Of a stretch of DNA of 19,951 nucleotides, positions 6,519 through 13,857 are shown one piece after another (within the stretch, counting starts at the first letter, position 1; each line of letters begins with the position of its first letter). The position numbers were made by a program, and so were the translations under genes. The notes under the pieces are model-generated. The model had not been told where the DNA came from. It worked only from the letters and a program-made list of their open reading frames with translations, and did no database searches. Source of the stretch: Clostridia bacterium (GTDB lineage: Bacteria > Bacillota > Clostridia > Christensenellales > UBA1242); the NCBI GenBank assembly GCA_900768425.1, contig CAAGCR010000017.1:1-19951 (forward strand). The letters run 5' to 3'.

Positions 6519-6700
6519 ACTTAATTCGGGTTGAAAATTAAGTTTTTGAATATCTTTGGGTTAAAAGATATTTTAATTAGAAGTTTAATTTGTAAGAATC
6601 ATTAAACTTAGTTTTAAATATTTTTGTTTAGTTACAAGAATTTGCAACTTTTTGTGACTAAACTATTAATTTAATTAATTTTGCAAATTTGATAATTTGC
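6519..6700 (-). other. run of five further hairpins in the tuf 3' region
   Basis: Stems: 6519-6526/6536-6543 (8 bp), 6549-6557/6564-6572 (9 bp), 6581-6589/6601-6609 (9 bp), 6627-6637/6652-6662 (11 bp with one G-U) and 6683-6689/6694-6700 (7 bp). None has a T-tract. The first two, and the terminator at 6471, carry GGGTT in the loop on the plus strand. No gene is present here. Confidence 0.6.
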
Positions 6701-6720
6701 ATTAAAAGTTAAGAGTGAAA

Positions 6721-7932
6721 TTACTCAATAATTGTAGTAACAACACCTGAACCAACAGTGTGTCCGCCTTCACGAATAGCGAATCTTAAACCTTGTTCAA
6801 TAGCAATAGGTTTAATTAATTCGATAGTCATTGTAACGTTATCACCAGGCATAACCATTTCTGTTCCTTGTGGAAGTTCAATAGTACCAGTAACGTCTGT
6901 TGTTCTGAAGTAGAATTGTGGTCTGTAACCATTGAAGAATGGTTTATGACGTCCACCTTCTGCTTGTTTTAAAACGTAAACTTGAGCTTGGAATTTTGTG
7001 TGTGGGTGAATTGAACCAGGTTTGCAAAGAACTTGACCTCTTTCGATATCTGTTCTTTGGATACCACGAAGTAAGATACCAGCGTTATCACCAGCAACTG
7101 CTTCATCTAGTAATTTGTGGAACATTTCAATACCAGTAACAACTGTGCTCTTTTCTTCTTTTTCATCGCAAAGACCAACGATTTGAACTGTATCGTTCAT
7201 ATGAACAACACCACGTTCTACTCTACCTGTAGCAACTGTACCACGACCTGTGATTGTGAATACATCTTCTACTGGCATTAAGAATGGTTGATCAGTAGCT
7301 CTTGCTGGATCTGGGATATATGAATCTAATGTATCCAATAATTCTTGGATAGGTTTTAACCATTCACTGTTTAAATCACCAGCTTGGCAAGCTTCAACTG
7401 CTTTGTAAGCGGAACCTTTGATAATTGGTGTAGTGTCACCAGGGAATCCGTAAGATGTTAATAAATCTCTGATTTCCATTTCAACAAGGTCTGCAAGTTC
7501 TGGATCATCAACTTGGTCCATTTTGTTCATAAATACTACGATGTATGGAACACCAACTTGACGAGCAAGTAAGATGTGTTCACGAGTTTGTGGCATTGGA
7601 CCATCAGCTGCTGAAACAACTAGGATGGCACCATCCATTTGAGCTGCACCAGTGATCATGTTTTTAACATAGTCAGCGTGTCCTGGGCAGTCTACGTGAG
7701 CGTAGTGACGTTTGTCTGTTTGATATTCTACGTGTGCGGTATTAATTGTGATACCTCTAGCCTTTTCTTCTGGGGCTTTATCGATATCTTCGTATTTCAT
7801 TGCTTCTGCCATACCTTTAGCAGCGCAATATTGGCAAATAGCTGAAGTTAAAGTTGTTTTACCGTGGTCAACGTGTCCGATTGTACCAACGTTAACGTGA
7901 ACTTTACTTCTGTCAAATTTTTCCTTAGCCAT
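6721..7932 (-). CDS. tuf: elongation factor Tu
   Basis: A 403-residue GTPase that brings aminoacyl-tRNA to the ribosome. The GTP-binding domain has GHVDHGKT at 19-26, DCPGH at 81-85 and NKMD at 136-139; domains 2 and 3 follow, with the conserved GGRHKPFF and REGGHTVGSGVV stretches. The ATG at 7932 has AAGGAG 10 nt upstream. Length is slightly above the usual 393-400. The gene follows fusA, as in most str clusters, but a 242-nt gap and its own promoter (7972-7999) separate it, so it can be transcribed on its own. The stop is followed by an unusual hairpin series ending in the terminator at 6471-6503. No kirromycin-resistance-like substitution is obvious to me. Confidence 0.99.
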   Translation of the reverse strand: MAKEKFDRSKVHVNVGTIGHVDHGKTTLTSAICQYCAAKGMAEAMKYEDIDKAPEEKARGITINTAHVEYQTDKRHYAHVDCPGHADYVKNMITGAAQMDGAILVVSAADGPMPQTREHILLARQVGVPYIVVFMNKMDQVDDPELADLVEMEIRDLLTSYGFPGDTTPIIKGSAYKAVEACQAGDLNSEWLKPIQELLDTLDSYIPDPARATDQPFLMPVEDVFTITGRGTVATGRVERGVVHMNDTVQIVGLCDEKEEKSTVVTGIEMFHKLLDEAVAGDNAGILLRGIQRTDIERGQVLCKPGSIHPHTKFQAQVYVLKQAEGGRHKPFFNGYRPQFYFRTTDVTGTIELPQGTEMVMPGDNVTMTIELIKPIAIEQGLRFAIREGGHTVGSGVVTTIIE

Positions 7933-7971
7933 TGTTAAAATCTCCTTTATATTTTTTTAGTATACGAGTGC

Positions 7972-7999
7972 ATTATAACACAAGTTTTATAAATTTCAA
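7972..7999 (-). promoter_or_regulatory. tuf promoter
   Basis: Minus strand TTGAAA (7999-7994), 16-nt spacer, TATAAT (7977-7972) with an extended TGT just before the -10 box. It lies in the fusA-tuf gap. Confidence 0.8.
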
Positions 8000-8112
8000 A
8001 ATGTTTTTTTAGTTTTTAAGCGTAAAACTTAAATATCTTATTGAAAATAAAGGTAAATTCGCTTGTAAAACAAGTAAAATTTTTACTTTATTCACAATTT
8101 TATATATCTTCC

Positions 8113-8158
8113 TATCTTAAAGCAAATGGAGTTACAATTAACTTTTTACTTTAAGATA
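8113..8158 (-). other. inverted repeat just after fusA
   Basis: A 10-bp stem TATCTTAAAG / CTTTAAGATA (8113-8122, 8149-8158) enclosing 26 nt that holds a minor AGTT/AACT stem. No T-tract follows on the minus strand, so it looks like an mRNA-end structure rather than a standard terminator. Confidence 0.4.
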
Positions 8159-8174
8159 TGGTTAAAATACATAA

Positions 8175-10253
8175 CTATTCTGCTTTTTTACGGCTTGACA
8201 TAATTTTTTCTGCAATAGATTTTGGAACTTCTGCATATTTAAGTGGTTCCATAACGAACACACCACGACCTTGAGTTTGTGAACGAAGGTCAGTTGCATA
8301 ACCAAACATTTCAGAAAGAGGAACTTCTGCATTGATTCTTTGTGAACCAGAAATGCTTTCTGTACCTTGAAGTAGACCACGACGAGAAGTTAGGTTACCC
8401 ATAACTGTTCCTAGGTAGTCATCTGGAACTTCTACTGAAACTTTCATAATAGGTTCCATTAAAACAGTGCCTGCTTTTGCTGCTGCTTCTTTAAATGCAA
8501 GAGAACCTGCAATTTTGAATGCCATTTCTGATGAGTCTACATCGTGGTAAGAACCATCAAAAACTGTTGCTCTAAAGCCAACTGTTTCGTATCCGGCAAG
8601 AACACCGTTCATACGTGCTTCGTTGATACCATTGTTAATCGGTTGAATAAATTCTTTTGGAATTGAACCACCAACGGTTTTATCAACGAATTCGTAAGCA
8701 TCATTGCCTTCTTCCAAAGGTTCAAATTTAACCCAGCAATGTCCATATTGACCTTTACCACCAGATTGACGAATGTATTTACCTTCTGCTTCAACAGGGT
8801 TTTTCATTCTTTCTCTGTATGATACTTGTGGAGCACCAACATTTGCTTCAACTTTAAATTCACGAAGAAGTCTATCAACGATGATTTCAAGGTGTAATTC
8901 ACCCATACCAGCGATGATTGTTTGACCTGTTTCTTGGTTAGTTGAAACTCTGAATGATGGGTCCTCGCGTGAAAGTTTTGCAAGGGCAAGAGCCATTTTT
9001 TCTTGTTGATCTTTTGTTTTAGGTTCAATAGCAAGTTGAATAACTGGTTCTGGGAACACCATACTTTCAAGTTGAATTGGGTGTTTTTCATCACAAAGAG
9101 TGTGACCAGTTATAGTATCTTTTAAACCAACGATTGCAGCAATATCACCAGCACCAACTTCTTGAATTTCGGTACGGTTGTTTGCGTGCATTCTAATTAA
9201 ACGACCAACACGTTCTTGTTTACCAGTGATTGAGTTGTAAACATAAGAACCTGCTTTTAATTTACCGCTGTAAACACGGAAGAAAGTTAAACCACCAACA
9301 AATGGGTCAGTAGCGATTTTGAATGCAAGACCAGCAAATGGAGCGTCCTCGCTTGCTTCTCTTGTTTCTTCTTCGCCAGTTTCTGGATTAACGCCTTTAA
9401 TAGCATCAATATCAAGTGGTGATGGTAAATATTCTACCATTGCATCTAGTAAGTTTTGAACACCTTTGTTTTTATAAGATGAACCCATAATCATAGGTGT
9501 AACTTTTTTAGCGATAGTTGCGTGTCTGATTGCGGTTTTTAATTCATCTAGTGAAATTTCTTCACCAGCGAAATATTTTTCAAGTAATGCATCATCTAAT
9601 TCTACAATAGATTCAATCAATGCATCGTGACGTTTTTGAGCCTCTGCTTTATATTCATCAGGGATTTCAATTTCGTCAATTATTTTGCCTAGGTCATCTT
9701 CTGGGATATATGCTTTCATAGTTAAAAGGTCAATAATTCCAGCAAAATCACTAGCAAAACCAATAGGCATTTGTAGTGGAAGTGGAGTTGTGTGTAGTCT
9801 TTCTCTTACAGAGTCAACACATTTATCAAAGTAAGCATCATCTCTATCCATTTTATTTACATAAATGATAACTGGAACTTTACATTGATTTGCTTGACGC
9901 CAAACTGTTTCTGTTTGAGGTTGAACTTTATCTCTCGCACTTAAAACTAAAACTGCACCATCTAGAACTTTCAAAGAACGCAAAACTTCAATAGTGAAGT
10001 CAACGTGTCCCGGAGTGTCTATGATGTTAATTTTTTTACCCTTCCAGTGGCAAGTAGTACAAGCGGAAGTAATAGTTATACCTCTTTCTTGTTCTTGAGC
10101 CATCCAGTCCATTGTTGCTGCACCATCGTGCACTTCACCAATTTTGTGGTTGATACCAGTATAGAACAAGATACGTTCTGTAGTTGTTGTTTTACCAGCA
10201 TCAATGTGCGCCATGATACCAATGTTACGGGTTAAGTGTAAATCGGCTGCCAT
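8175..10253 (-). CDS. fusA: elongation factor G
   Basis: A 692-residue translocation GTPase of normal length. The G domain shows AHIDAGKT at 15-22, DTPGH at 79-83 and NKMD at 133-136; the later domains include the conserved GMGELHLEI and the C-terminal SLAFKEAA, MEP and LSEMFGYATDLRS regions. It acts with GTP on the ribosome to move tRNAs and mRNA, and with RRF in recycling. The ATG at 10253 has AAGGAG 8 nt upstream. It lies between rpsG (251-nt gap) and tuf. The gap from rpsG holds no clear promoter, so fusA is probably co-transcribed with rpsL and rpsG. It carries no features of TetM-type ribosome protection proteins. Confidence 0.99.
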   Translation of the reverse strand: MAADLHLTRNIGIMAHIDAGKTTTTERILFYTGINHKIGEVHDGAATMDWMAQEQERGITITSACTTCHWKGKKINIIDTPGHVDFTIEVLRSLKVLDGAVLVLSARDKVQPQTETVWRQANQCKVPVIIYVNKMDRDDAYFDKCVDSVRERLHTTPLPLQMPIGFASDFAGIIDLLTMKAYIPEDDLGKIIDEIEIPDEYKAEAQKRHDALIESIVELDDALLEKYFAGEEISLDELKTAIRHATIAKKVTPMIMGSSYKNKGVQNLLDAMVEYLPSPLDIDAIKGVNPETGEEETREASEDAPFAGLAFKIATDPFVGGLTFFRVYSGKLKAGSYVYNSITGKQERVGRLIRMHANNRTEIQEVGAGDIAAIVGLKDTITGHTLCDEKHPIQLESMVFPEPVIQLAIEPKTKDQQEKMALALAKLSREDPSFRVSTNQETGQTIIAGMGELHLEIIVDRLLREFKVEANVGAPQVSYRERMKNPVEAEGKYIRQSGGKGQYGHCWVKFEPLEEGNDAYEFVDKTVGGSIPKEFIQPINNGINEARMNGVLAGYETVGFRATVFDGSYHDVDSSEMAFKIAGSLAFKEAAAKAGTVLMEPIMKVSVEVPDDYLGTVMGNLTSRRGLLQGTESISGSQRINAEVPLSEMFGYATDLRSQTQGRGVFVMEPLKYAEVPKSIAEKIMSSRKKAE

Positions 10254-10504
10254 TTTTTATCTCCTTATTTTTATTTTGTTATTTCTTCTTTATTATTTAA
10301 TGCATTTGTATATTCTTTACCAAATTTTTCGGTTAAATACATTAAATTATTTAACTATTAAAAATATTTTTTATTAAATAAAAAAGGATATTTTTAAACT
10401 TATTTTTTTTCAATAAATATTTTTAATTAATTTTAAATTATTTTTTTAAATGATTATTAATGAATTTAATTAGCAAAATTAATTCCGCTAATAAATACTT
10501 AATT

Positions 10505-10978
10505 TTACCATTTGTAATGAGCAAAAGCCTTGTTTGCTTCAGCCATTCTGTGCATTTCATCTCTACGTTTAATAGATGCACCAGTGTTGTTGTAAGCGTC
10601 TAAAAGTTCGCCTGCAAGTTTTTCGTCCATATTGCGTTCACCATTGCGGTTTCTAGCAAAGTCTACTATCCAACGGATAGCAAGAGTTTGACGACGTTCT
10701 GGTCTAATTTCCATAGGAACTTGGTAAGTAGCACCACCAACTCTACGGCCTTTGGTTTCTAATACTGGTTTAACATTTTCAACTGCTTGTGTGAAAACTT
10801 CCAAAGCATCAGCACCAGTTTTGTTAGCGATGATATCAAAAGCACTGTATACTAATGATTGTGCTAAACTTTTTTTACCATCTAACATAACTTGGTTGAT
10901 GAATTTAGCAACTAAAACTGATTTATATTTTGGATCTGGTAAAACCTTTCTTCCAAAATTACCTTTTCTTCTTGGCAT
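10505..10978 (-). CDS. rpsG: 30S ribosomal protein S7
   Basis: A 157-residue protein matching the usual 156. It opens with MPRRKG and holds the conserved MLDGKKSLAQ, GRRVGGATYQVP, EIRPERRQTLAIRW and C-terminal MAEANKAFAHYKW blocks. S7 binds 16S rRNA at the 3' major domain and organises the head of the small subunit. The ribosome site AAAGGAG lies 9 nt before the ATG. A 7-bp hairpin (11005-11024) lies just upstream of that site; in E. coli, S7 represses str-operon translation by binding the rpsL-rpsG gap, so a comparable role is conceivable. The 272-nt gap to rpsL is unusually long and carries repeat DNA. Confidence 0.99.
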   Translation of the reverse strand: MPRRKGNFGRKVLPDPKYKSVLVAKFINQVMLDGKKSLAQSLVYSAFDIIANKTGADALEVFTQAVENVKPVLETKGRRVGGATYQVPMEIRPERRQTLAIRWIVDFARNRNGERNMDEKLAGELLDAYNNTGASIKRRDEMHRMAEANKAFAHYKW

Positions 10979-11004
10979 TGTTATATCTCCTTTATAGATT
11001 TTCT

Positions 11005-11024
11005 AAGAGCAACCGACTGCTCTT
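11005..11024 (-). promoter_or_regulatory. hairpin in the rpsG leader
   Basis: 7-bp stem AAGAGCA / TGCTCTT with a 6-nt loop, 9-10 nt upstream of the rpsG Shine-Dalgarno site. No T-tract, so it is not a terminator. It is a candidate S7 autoregulatory site by analogy only. Confidence 0.4.
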
Positions 11025-11072
11025 TAATTAATGATTTATTGTTAATGAATAATATATATTTTTAATAAGACC

Positions 11073-11225
11073 TTCACCGCAAGCCATTTGGCTCGCACTT
11101 CACAGCGAATAACCTTGTTGTTCGTTCACTGCGAGATGAAATCTTGTTCACCGCAAAACACAAAAATGTTTTGTTCGCTGATAATTAAACAATAATTCTT
11201 CATTCATCAATCTTCATTTTTCATT
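11073..11225. repeat. tandem TTCACnGC-hairpin repeat inside the str cluster
   Basis: TTCAC recurs at 11073, 11099, 11125 and 11147, each followed by N-GC and a small inverted repeat. The arms differ each time (AGCC/GGCT, AAC/GTT, AGAT/ATCT, AAAACA/TGTTTT). It ends in a TTCATTCATC-rich tail. The last unit plus tail recurs, diverged, at 13213-13280. Confidence 0.6.
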
Positions 11226-11250
11226 AAAAATAGTTTTTGTACCTAAAAAA

Positions 11251-11625
11251 TTATTTCTTAGGTCTTTTAGCACCATATTTAGAGCGTGATTGATTACGCT
11301 TTGCTACACCGGCAGTATCCAAAGTTCCACGAACGATGTGATATCTAACACCTGGCAAGTCTTTTACTCTTCCGCCACGAACTAATACAACACTGTGCTC
11401 TTGTAGGTTATGGCCAATACCTGGAATATAGCAAGTACCTTCAGTTCCGTTTGAAAGTTTAACTCTGGCAACTTTTCTTAATGCTGAGTTAGGTTTTTTA
11501 GGTGTAGTTGTTTTAACGTTTAAGCAAACACCACGTTTTTGAGGACATTCTTCAAGAAGTGGAGATTTACTTTTTTTGTCAAAAGTTTTACGACCTTTGT
11601 GAACCAATTGATTGATTGTAGGCAT
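11251..11625 (-). CDS. rpsL: 30S ribosomal protein S12
   Basis: A 124-residue protein, the common bacterial length. It holds the hallmark TTPKKPNSALRKVARVKL and RGGRVKDLPGVRYH stretches and a basic C-terminus. S12 sits at the decoding centre and controls accuracy. The two regions where streptomycin-resistance changes occur (the PKKPNS loop and the KDLPG loop) have the normal sensitive-type residues. AAAAGGAG lies 8-9 nt before the ATG. It is the first gene of the cluster, with an extended -10 promoter at 11727-11735 and a structured leader reaching back to about 12070. Confidence 0.99.
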   Translation of the reverse strand: MPTINQLVHKGRKTFDKKSKSPLLEECPQKRGVCLNVKTTTPKKPNSALRKVARVKLSNGTEGTCYIPGIGHNLQEHSVVLVRGGRVKDLPGVRYHIVRGTLDTAGVAKRNQSRSKYGAKRPKK

Positions 11626-11653
11626 TCTTTTTCTCCTTTTAACTAGATTTTTT

Positions 11654-11684
11654 AAAGTGTTTAATTAACCCTAAAAAACACTTT
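11654..11684 (-). promoter_or_regulatory. hairpin in the rpsL leader
   Basis: 9-bp stem AAAGTGTTT / AAACACTTT with a 13-nt loop, close upstream of the rpsL ribosome site. No T-tract follows in the minus direction, so it is likely a leader structure. Confidence 0.45.
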
Positions 11685-11726
11685 TAACTTTGCTTTTGCA
11701 ATAAGCAATGCACCTTTTCGCCCCAA

Positions 11727-11735
11727 ATTATAGCA
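11727..11735 (-). promoter_or_regulatory. extended -10 promoter of rpsL
   Basis: TGC followed by TATAAT on the minus strand, about 100 nt before the rpsL start. The -35 region is poor, as is common for extended -10 promoters. Confidence 0.6.
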
Positions 11736-11828
11736 TTTAAGACTTTCTCGCCTTTGCTATGGCGAAAGTTACATACAATGTTGTTTCTCTTATGCTTTCC
11801 TAGAGTGCAAAACAATATGCTTTAATGA

Positions 11829-11861
11829 TTTAAAGCAAAAAGTACCAGTTCCCGCTTTAAA
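11829..11861 (-). other. hairpin in the distal rpsL leader
   Basis: 8-bp stem TTTAAAGC / GCTTTAAA with a 17-nt loop, between the attenuator-like segment and the proximal promoter. Confidence 0.4.
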
Positions 11862-11890
11862 CAATTTTAGCAAGATAGTTTTAACATAAA

Positions 11891-11929
11891 AACAACCTTG
11901 TCTTATTCGGTGGTTATGGTTGTTCCACC
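11891..11929 (-). promoter_or_regulatory. attenuator-like switch upstream of rpsL
   Basis: On the minus strand, GGTGG (11929-11925) can pair with CCACC (11913-11909), with AACAACC in the loop. Alternatively AACAACC (11924-11918) pairs with GGTTGTT (11897-11891), which is followed by T-rich sequence like a terminator. The two hairpins exclude each other. Confidence 0.45.
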
Positions 11930-11948
11930 TGCATTGGTTATTTTACTT

Positions 11949-11976
11949 GGATTTTAGCCAGCAAACTCCAAAATCC
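11949..11976 (-). other. hairpin in the distal rpsL leader
   Basis: 7-bp stem GGATTTT / AAAATCC with a 14-nt loop, just before the attenuator-like segment. Confidence 0.35.
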
Positions 11977-12049
11977 TATTATCCAAACCGCCATTATTCC
12001 CTGCATTTAACACCCAAAAATTAGGTATTAAACCACAAAAAAACAATAA

Positions 12050-12067
12050 CCCCGTAAGGATACGGGG
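12050..12067 (-). terminator. GC-rich terminator-like hairpin right after a promoter
   Basis: 6-bp stem CCCCGT / ACGGGG with a 6-nt loop, followed on the minus strand by TTATTG and seven T. It is the most GC-rich structure nearby. It begins about where RNA from the 12070-12099 promoter would start. Confidence 0.7.
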
Positions 12068-12069
12068 CT

Positions 12070-12099
12070 ATAATAACACTTTATAACTCATTTTGTCAA
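12070..12099 (-). promoter_or_regulatory. promoter of the long rpsL leader or a tiny RNA
   Basis: Minus strand TTGACA (12099-12094), 18-nt spacer, TATTAT (12075-12070). The next element is the terminator-like hairpin at 12050-12067. Confidence 0.6.
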
Positions 12100-12208
12100 G
12101 TGGTTTGAATCAAAATTGGCAATAACTAAAATTAAAGTTAACTGCAAAAACAAAAAACAATTCACTAAAAATTTTTTAACCGAGTTGATTTGAAAAGAAA
12201 AAAATTTT

Positions 12209-12235
12209 TCTCTGTAGTCTAGTATACTACAGAGA
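12209..12235 (-). terminator. stem-loop, likely terminator for the tetR transcript
   Basis: Perfect 10-bp stem TCTCTGTAGT / ACTACAGAGA with a 7-nt loop. On the minus strand it is followed by four A and then seven T, so the T-tract is offset. It contains the palindrome TAGTATACTA and could instead be an operator. Confidence 0.5.
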
Positions 12236-12336
12236 GATGCAAACAATATTAAACTATATTTAAATAAATTTGCCCCCATTGTTGACAAAGAGCCAAAAAA
12301 TCTGTGTGATTTTCTAAGTTATTTTAGTTATAATAC

Positions 12337-12366
12337 AAGATTAATTACTTTAATAATCTTTTTTTA
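12337..12366 (+). terminator. plus-strand terminator without an obvious gene
   Basis: 7-bp stem AAGATTA / TAATCTT (12337-12343, 12354-12360) followed by T-rich sequence to 12365. The nearest upstream plus-strand signal is a TTGACA at 12282-12287 with a poor -10 box, so a short RNA is possible but not shown. Confidence 0.4.
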
Positions 12367-12370
12367 ATAG

Positions 12371-12432
12371 GCAGGGAAACCCCTCAGTCATTTGCAATAG
12401 CAAATGCCAGCTCCCCTTGAGCTCGGGAGCAA
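12371..12432. repeat. REP-like palindromic element
   Basis: Begins GGCAGGGAAACCCCTCAG, then the hairpin CATTTGC-AATA-GCAAATG, then GCTCCC / GGGAGC around CTTGAGCTC. It is far more GC-rich than its surroundings. Elements beginning with AACCCCTCAGTC and ending in a CTCCCC / GGGGAG palindrome are familiar dispersed repeats of gut Firmicutes; I rely on memory for that. Confidence 0.6.
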
Positions 12433-12518
12433 AAATCTAGTACCAACTCAAAATTATATATATTCACCAATAATTCCTCAGGCATCAATCATCATTTATT
12501 GCATTTGCAACATAATCA

Positions 12519-13103
12519 TTACACATTCTTTACATATATTTTATCATCTAATAATGTATCTATATATTTTAATAAGTCCTGTTTACTGCATGGGGTTTCT
12601 GATTTTATCCAGTTTAGTTCTAGGTTGGTTATGCCACCGCTAATAAAGTCTATAATAATATTGCTTGGCAGGGTGAATTCCTCTTTGTATCGATTTTTAC
12701 CTGTTAGATAACTTATGCTCCTTTGGGTTGTTGTTAAAAGTAGCATAGACACTTTTTCTAGGCTATTATTTGTAACTATTAATAATAGTTGTTTTCTATT
12801 ATCATCTATAAAATCTACCACTTTTGAAATTAGAGCCATATACATCTCTTTTGGAGAATTAAACTTCTCATTTTCTATTGATGATACAAAAAGTTGTTCT
12901 TTAATTTCATCAATAGTAAATTCAAGCAAATGGTTCTTATCTTCAAAATGATTATAAAATGTTGCCCTATGCACCATTGCTTTATCACATATATCCATTA
13001 CCGATATTTTTTCATAAGGTGTTGTTTCTAGCAAATTGAATAATGCTGTTGATAATAGTCTTCTTGTTCTTATTACTCTTAAATCTTCTTTATATCGTTC
13101 CAT
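12519..13103 (-). CDS. TetR/AcrR-family transcription regulator
   Basis: A 194-residue protein. Residues about 8-58 form the TetR DNA-binding domain: TRRLLSTALFNLLETTPYEKISVMDICDKAMVHRATFYNHF split over helices 1-3, with the typical YNHFEDKNHLL at the end. The C-terminal part (60-194) is all-helical and forms the dimer and ligand pocket; it resembles the C-terminal type common in Clostridia regulators but I cannot name the ligand. AAGGAG lies 7-8 nt before the ATG at 13103. The gene is alone: no transporter or enzyme is in operon or divergent next to it, which is unusual for TetR regulators. The folT operon upstream on the same strand is the nearest possible target. Confidence 0.93.
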   Translation of the reverse strand: MERYKEDLRVIRTRRLLSTALFNLLETTPYEKISVMDICDKAMVHRATFYNHFEDKNHLLEFTIDEIKEQLFVSSIENEKFNSPKEMYMALISKVVDFIDDNRKQLLLIVTNNSLEKVSMLLLTTTQRSISYLTGKNRYKEEFTLPSNIIIDFISGGITNLELNWIKSETPCSKQDLLKYIDTLLDDKIYVKNV

Positions 13104-13145
13104 TTTTTACTCCTTAAATAAAAATAGATATCATTTACAAATACT

Positions 13146-13174
13146 ATTATAAGGAAATAAACGACAAATGTCTA
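13146..13174 (-). promoter_or_regulatory. tetR-gene promoter with overlapping small palindrome
   Basis: Minus strand TAGACA (13174-13169), 17-nt spacer, TATAAT (13151-13146). GACA-AA-TGTC at 13163-13172 overlaps the -35 box and could be an autoregulatory site. Confidence 0.65.
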
Positions 13175-13212
13175 TTAATTTATAGCCAGGAAATATATTA
13201 AATTTTAGATAA

Positions 13213-13295
13213 TCACTGCAAAACACAAAAGTGTTTGTTATTATAGTTAAACTTTAATTCATCAGTCATTATTCTTCATTAGTTGCATTAGCAAC
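13213..13295. repeat. second copy of the TCAC-hairpin repeat, abutting ecfT
   Basis: Starts TCACTGCAAAACACAAAA with the hairpin AAACAC / GTGTTT, followed by a TTCATC/TTCATT-rich tail, as in 11148-11225. It ends in GTTGC-ATTA-GCAAC at 13282-13295, whose loop and right arm contain the ecfT stop codon. Confidence 0.55.
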
Positions 13296-13854
13296 AACCT
13301 CTTGCCCTTATTACTAGTTCCAAATCATCTACTCGTTTGAAAAGATTTGCAAAGAACATTACAAAAAGCAAGTGACTTTGTGTGAATAGTGTTTTTAGGT
13401 TTAGTTTAACATTGCGAGCCTTTAATGTTTGTTTTAATGTGGTTATATCATAAGATATAATAGGTATAAAGTTTAAAGCAATAGTTAGCATAAGTGCTAA
13501 ATTATTTGTATCTACCTTAAATAACTTTAATGGCAAAAAGAGTTGTTTAAAACCATTTGCAAGTCTGGTTGGTGTGATAACTTTTGAAAAAATAAACGCA
13601 CCATTTGCAACAATTAACACCTTATATGAAACAATTAAACTATTAATTAAATTATCAAAAATTAAATTAAATAAAAATAGAATAATAATTAGAAAAAATA
13701 TTTTAAATAAATTTTTTAATGCTTTTTTAGGTGATATTTTAAAAATAAAATGCAATAAAATGTTAGAAATTGTAAAGCCTACAAGCACATATATATTATT
13801 TGTAATAAAAATAAAAAGTGAAAAAGCAATAAATAATAAAATAAATATAAACAT
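13288..13854 (-). CDS. ecfT: ECF transporter transmembrane component EcfT
   Basis: A 188-residue, very hydrophobic protein with four to five membrane segments (about 1-20, 22-40, 48-68, 72-92, 155-170), shorter than the usual 250-270 of EcfT. The cytoplasmic coupling part has FLPLKLFKV, then TTLKQTLKARNVKL and the terminal VDDLELVIRARGCC. In EcfT two short motifs ending in Ala-Arg-Gly bind the ATPases; here the second is intact (RARG) and the first is changed to ARN. The ATG at 13854 is 3 nt after the ecfA stop, with a GGGGG ribosome site inside ecfA, so translation is coupled. It is the third gene of folT-ecfA-ecfT. Its stop lies in a repeat element. Confidence 0.85.
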   Translation of the reverse strand: MFIFILLFIAFSLFIFITNNIYVLVGFTISNILLHFIFKISPKKALKNLFKIFFLIIILFLFNLIFDNLINSLIVSYKVLIVANGAFIFSKVITPTRLANGFKQLFLPLKLFKVDTNNLALMLTIALNFIPIISYDITTLKQTLKARNVKLNLKTLFTQSHLLFVMFFANLFKRVDDLELVIRARGCC

Positions 13855-13857
13855 ATT

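Noticed and set aside
11880..11940. T-box leader before rpsL
   Set aside because: GGTGGAAC resembles the T-box core but the ACCGCG part and a specifier stem are missing, and ribosomal protein genes are not usual T-box targets.
12088..12288. 66-codon open frame on the minus strand
   Set aside because: No ribosome site, and it covers a stem-loop and promoter region. The composition is typical of AT-rich chance frames.
12404..12951. Plus-strand open frames opposite the TetR gene
   Set aside because: They are antisense shadows of a clear TetR coding region and lack ribosome sites.
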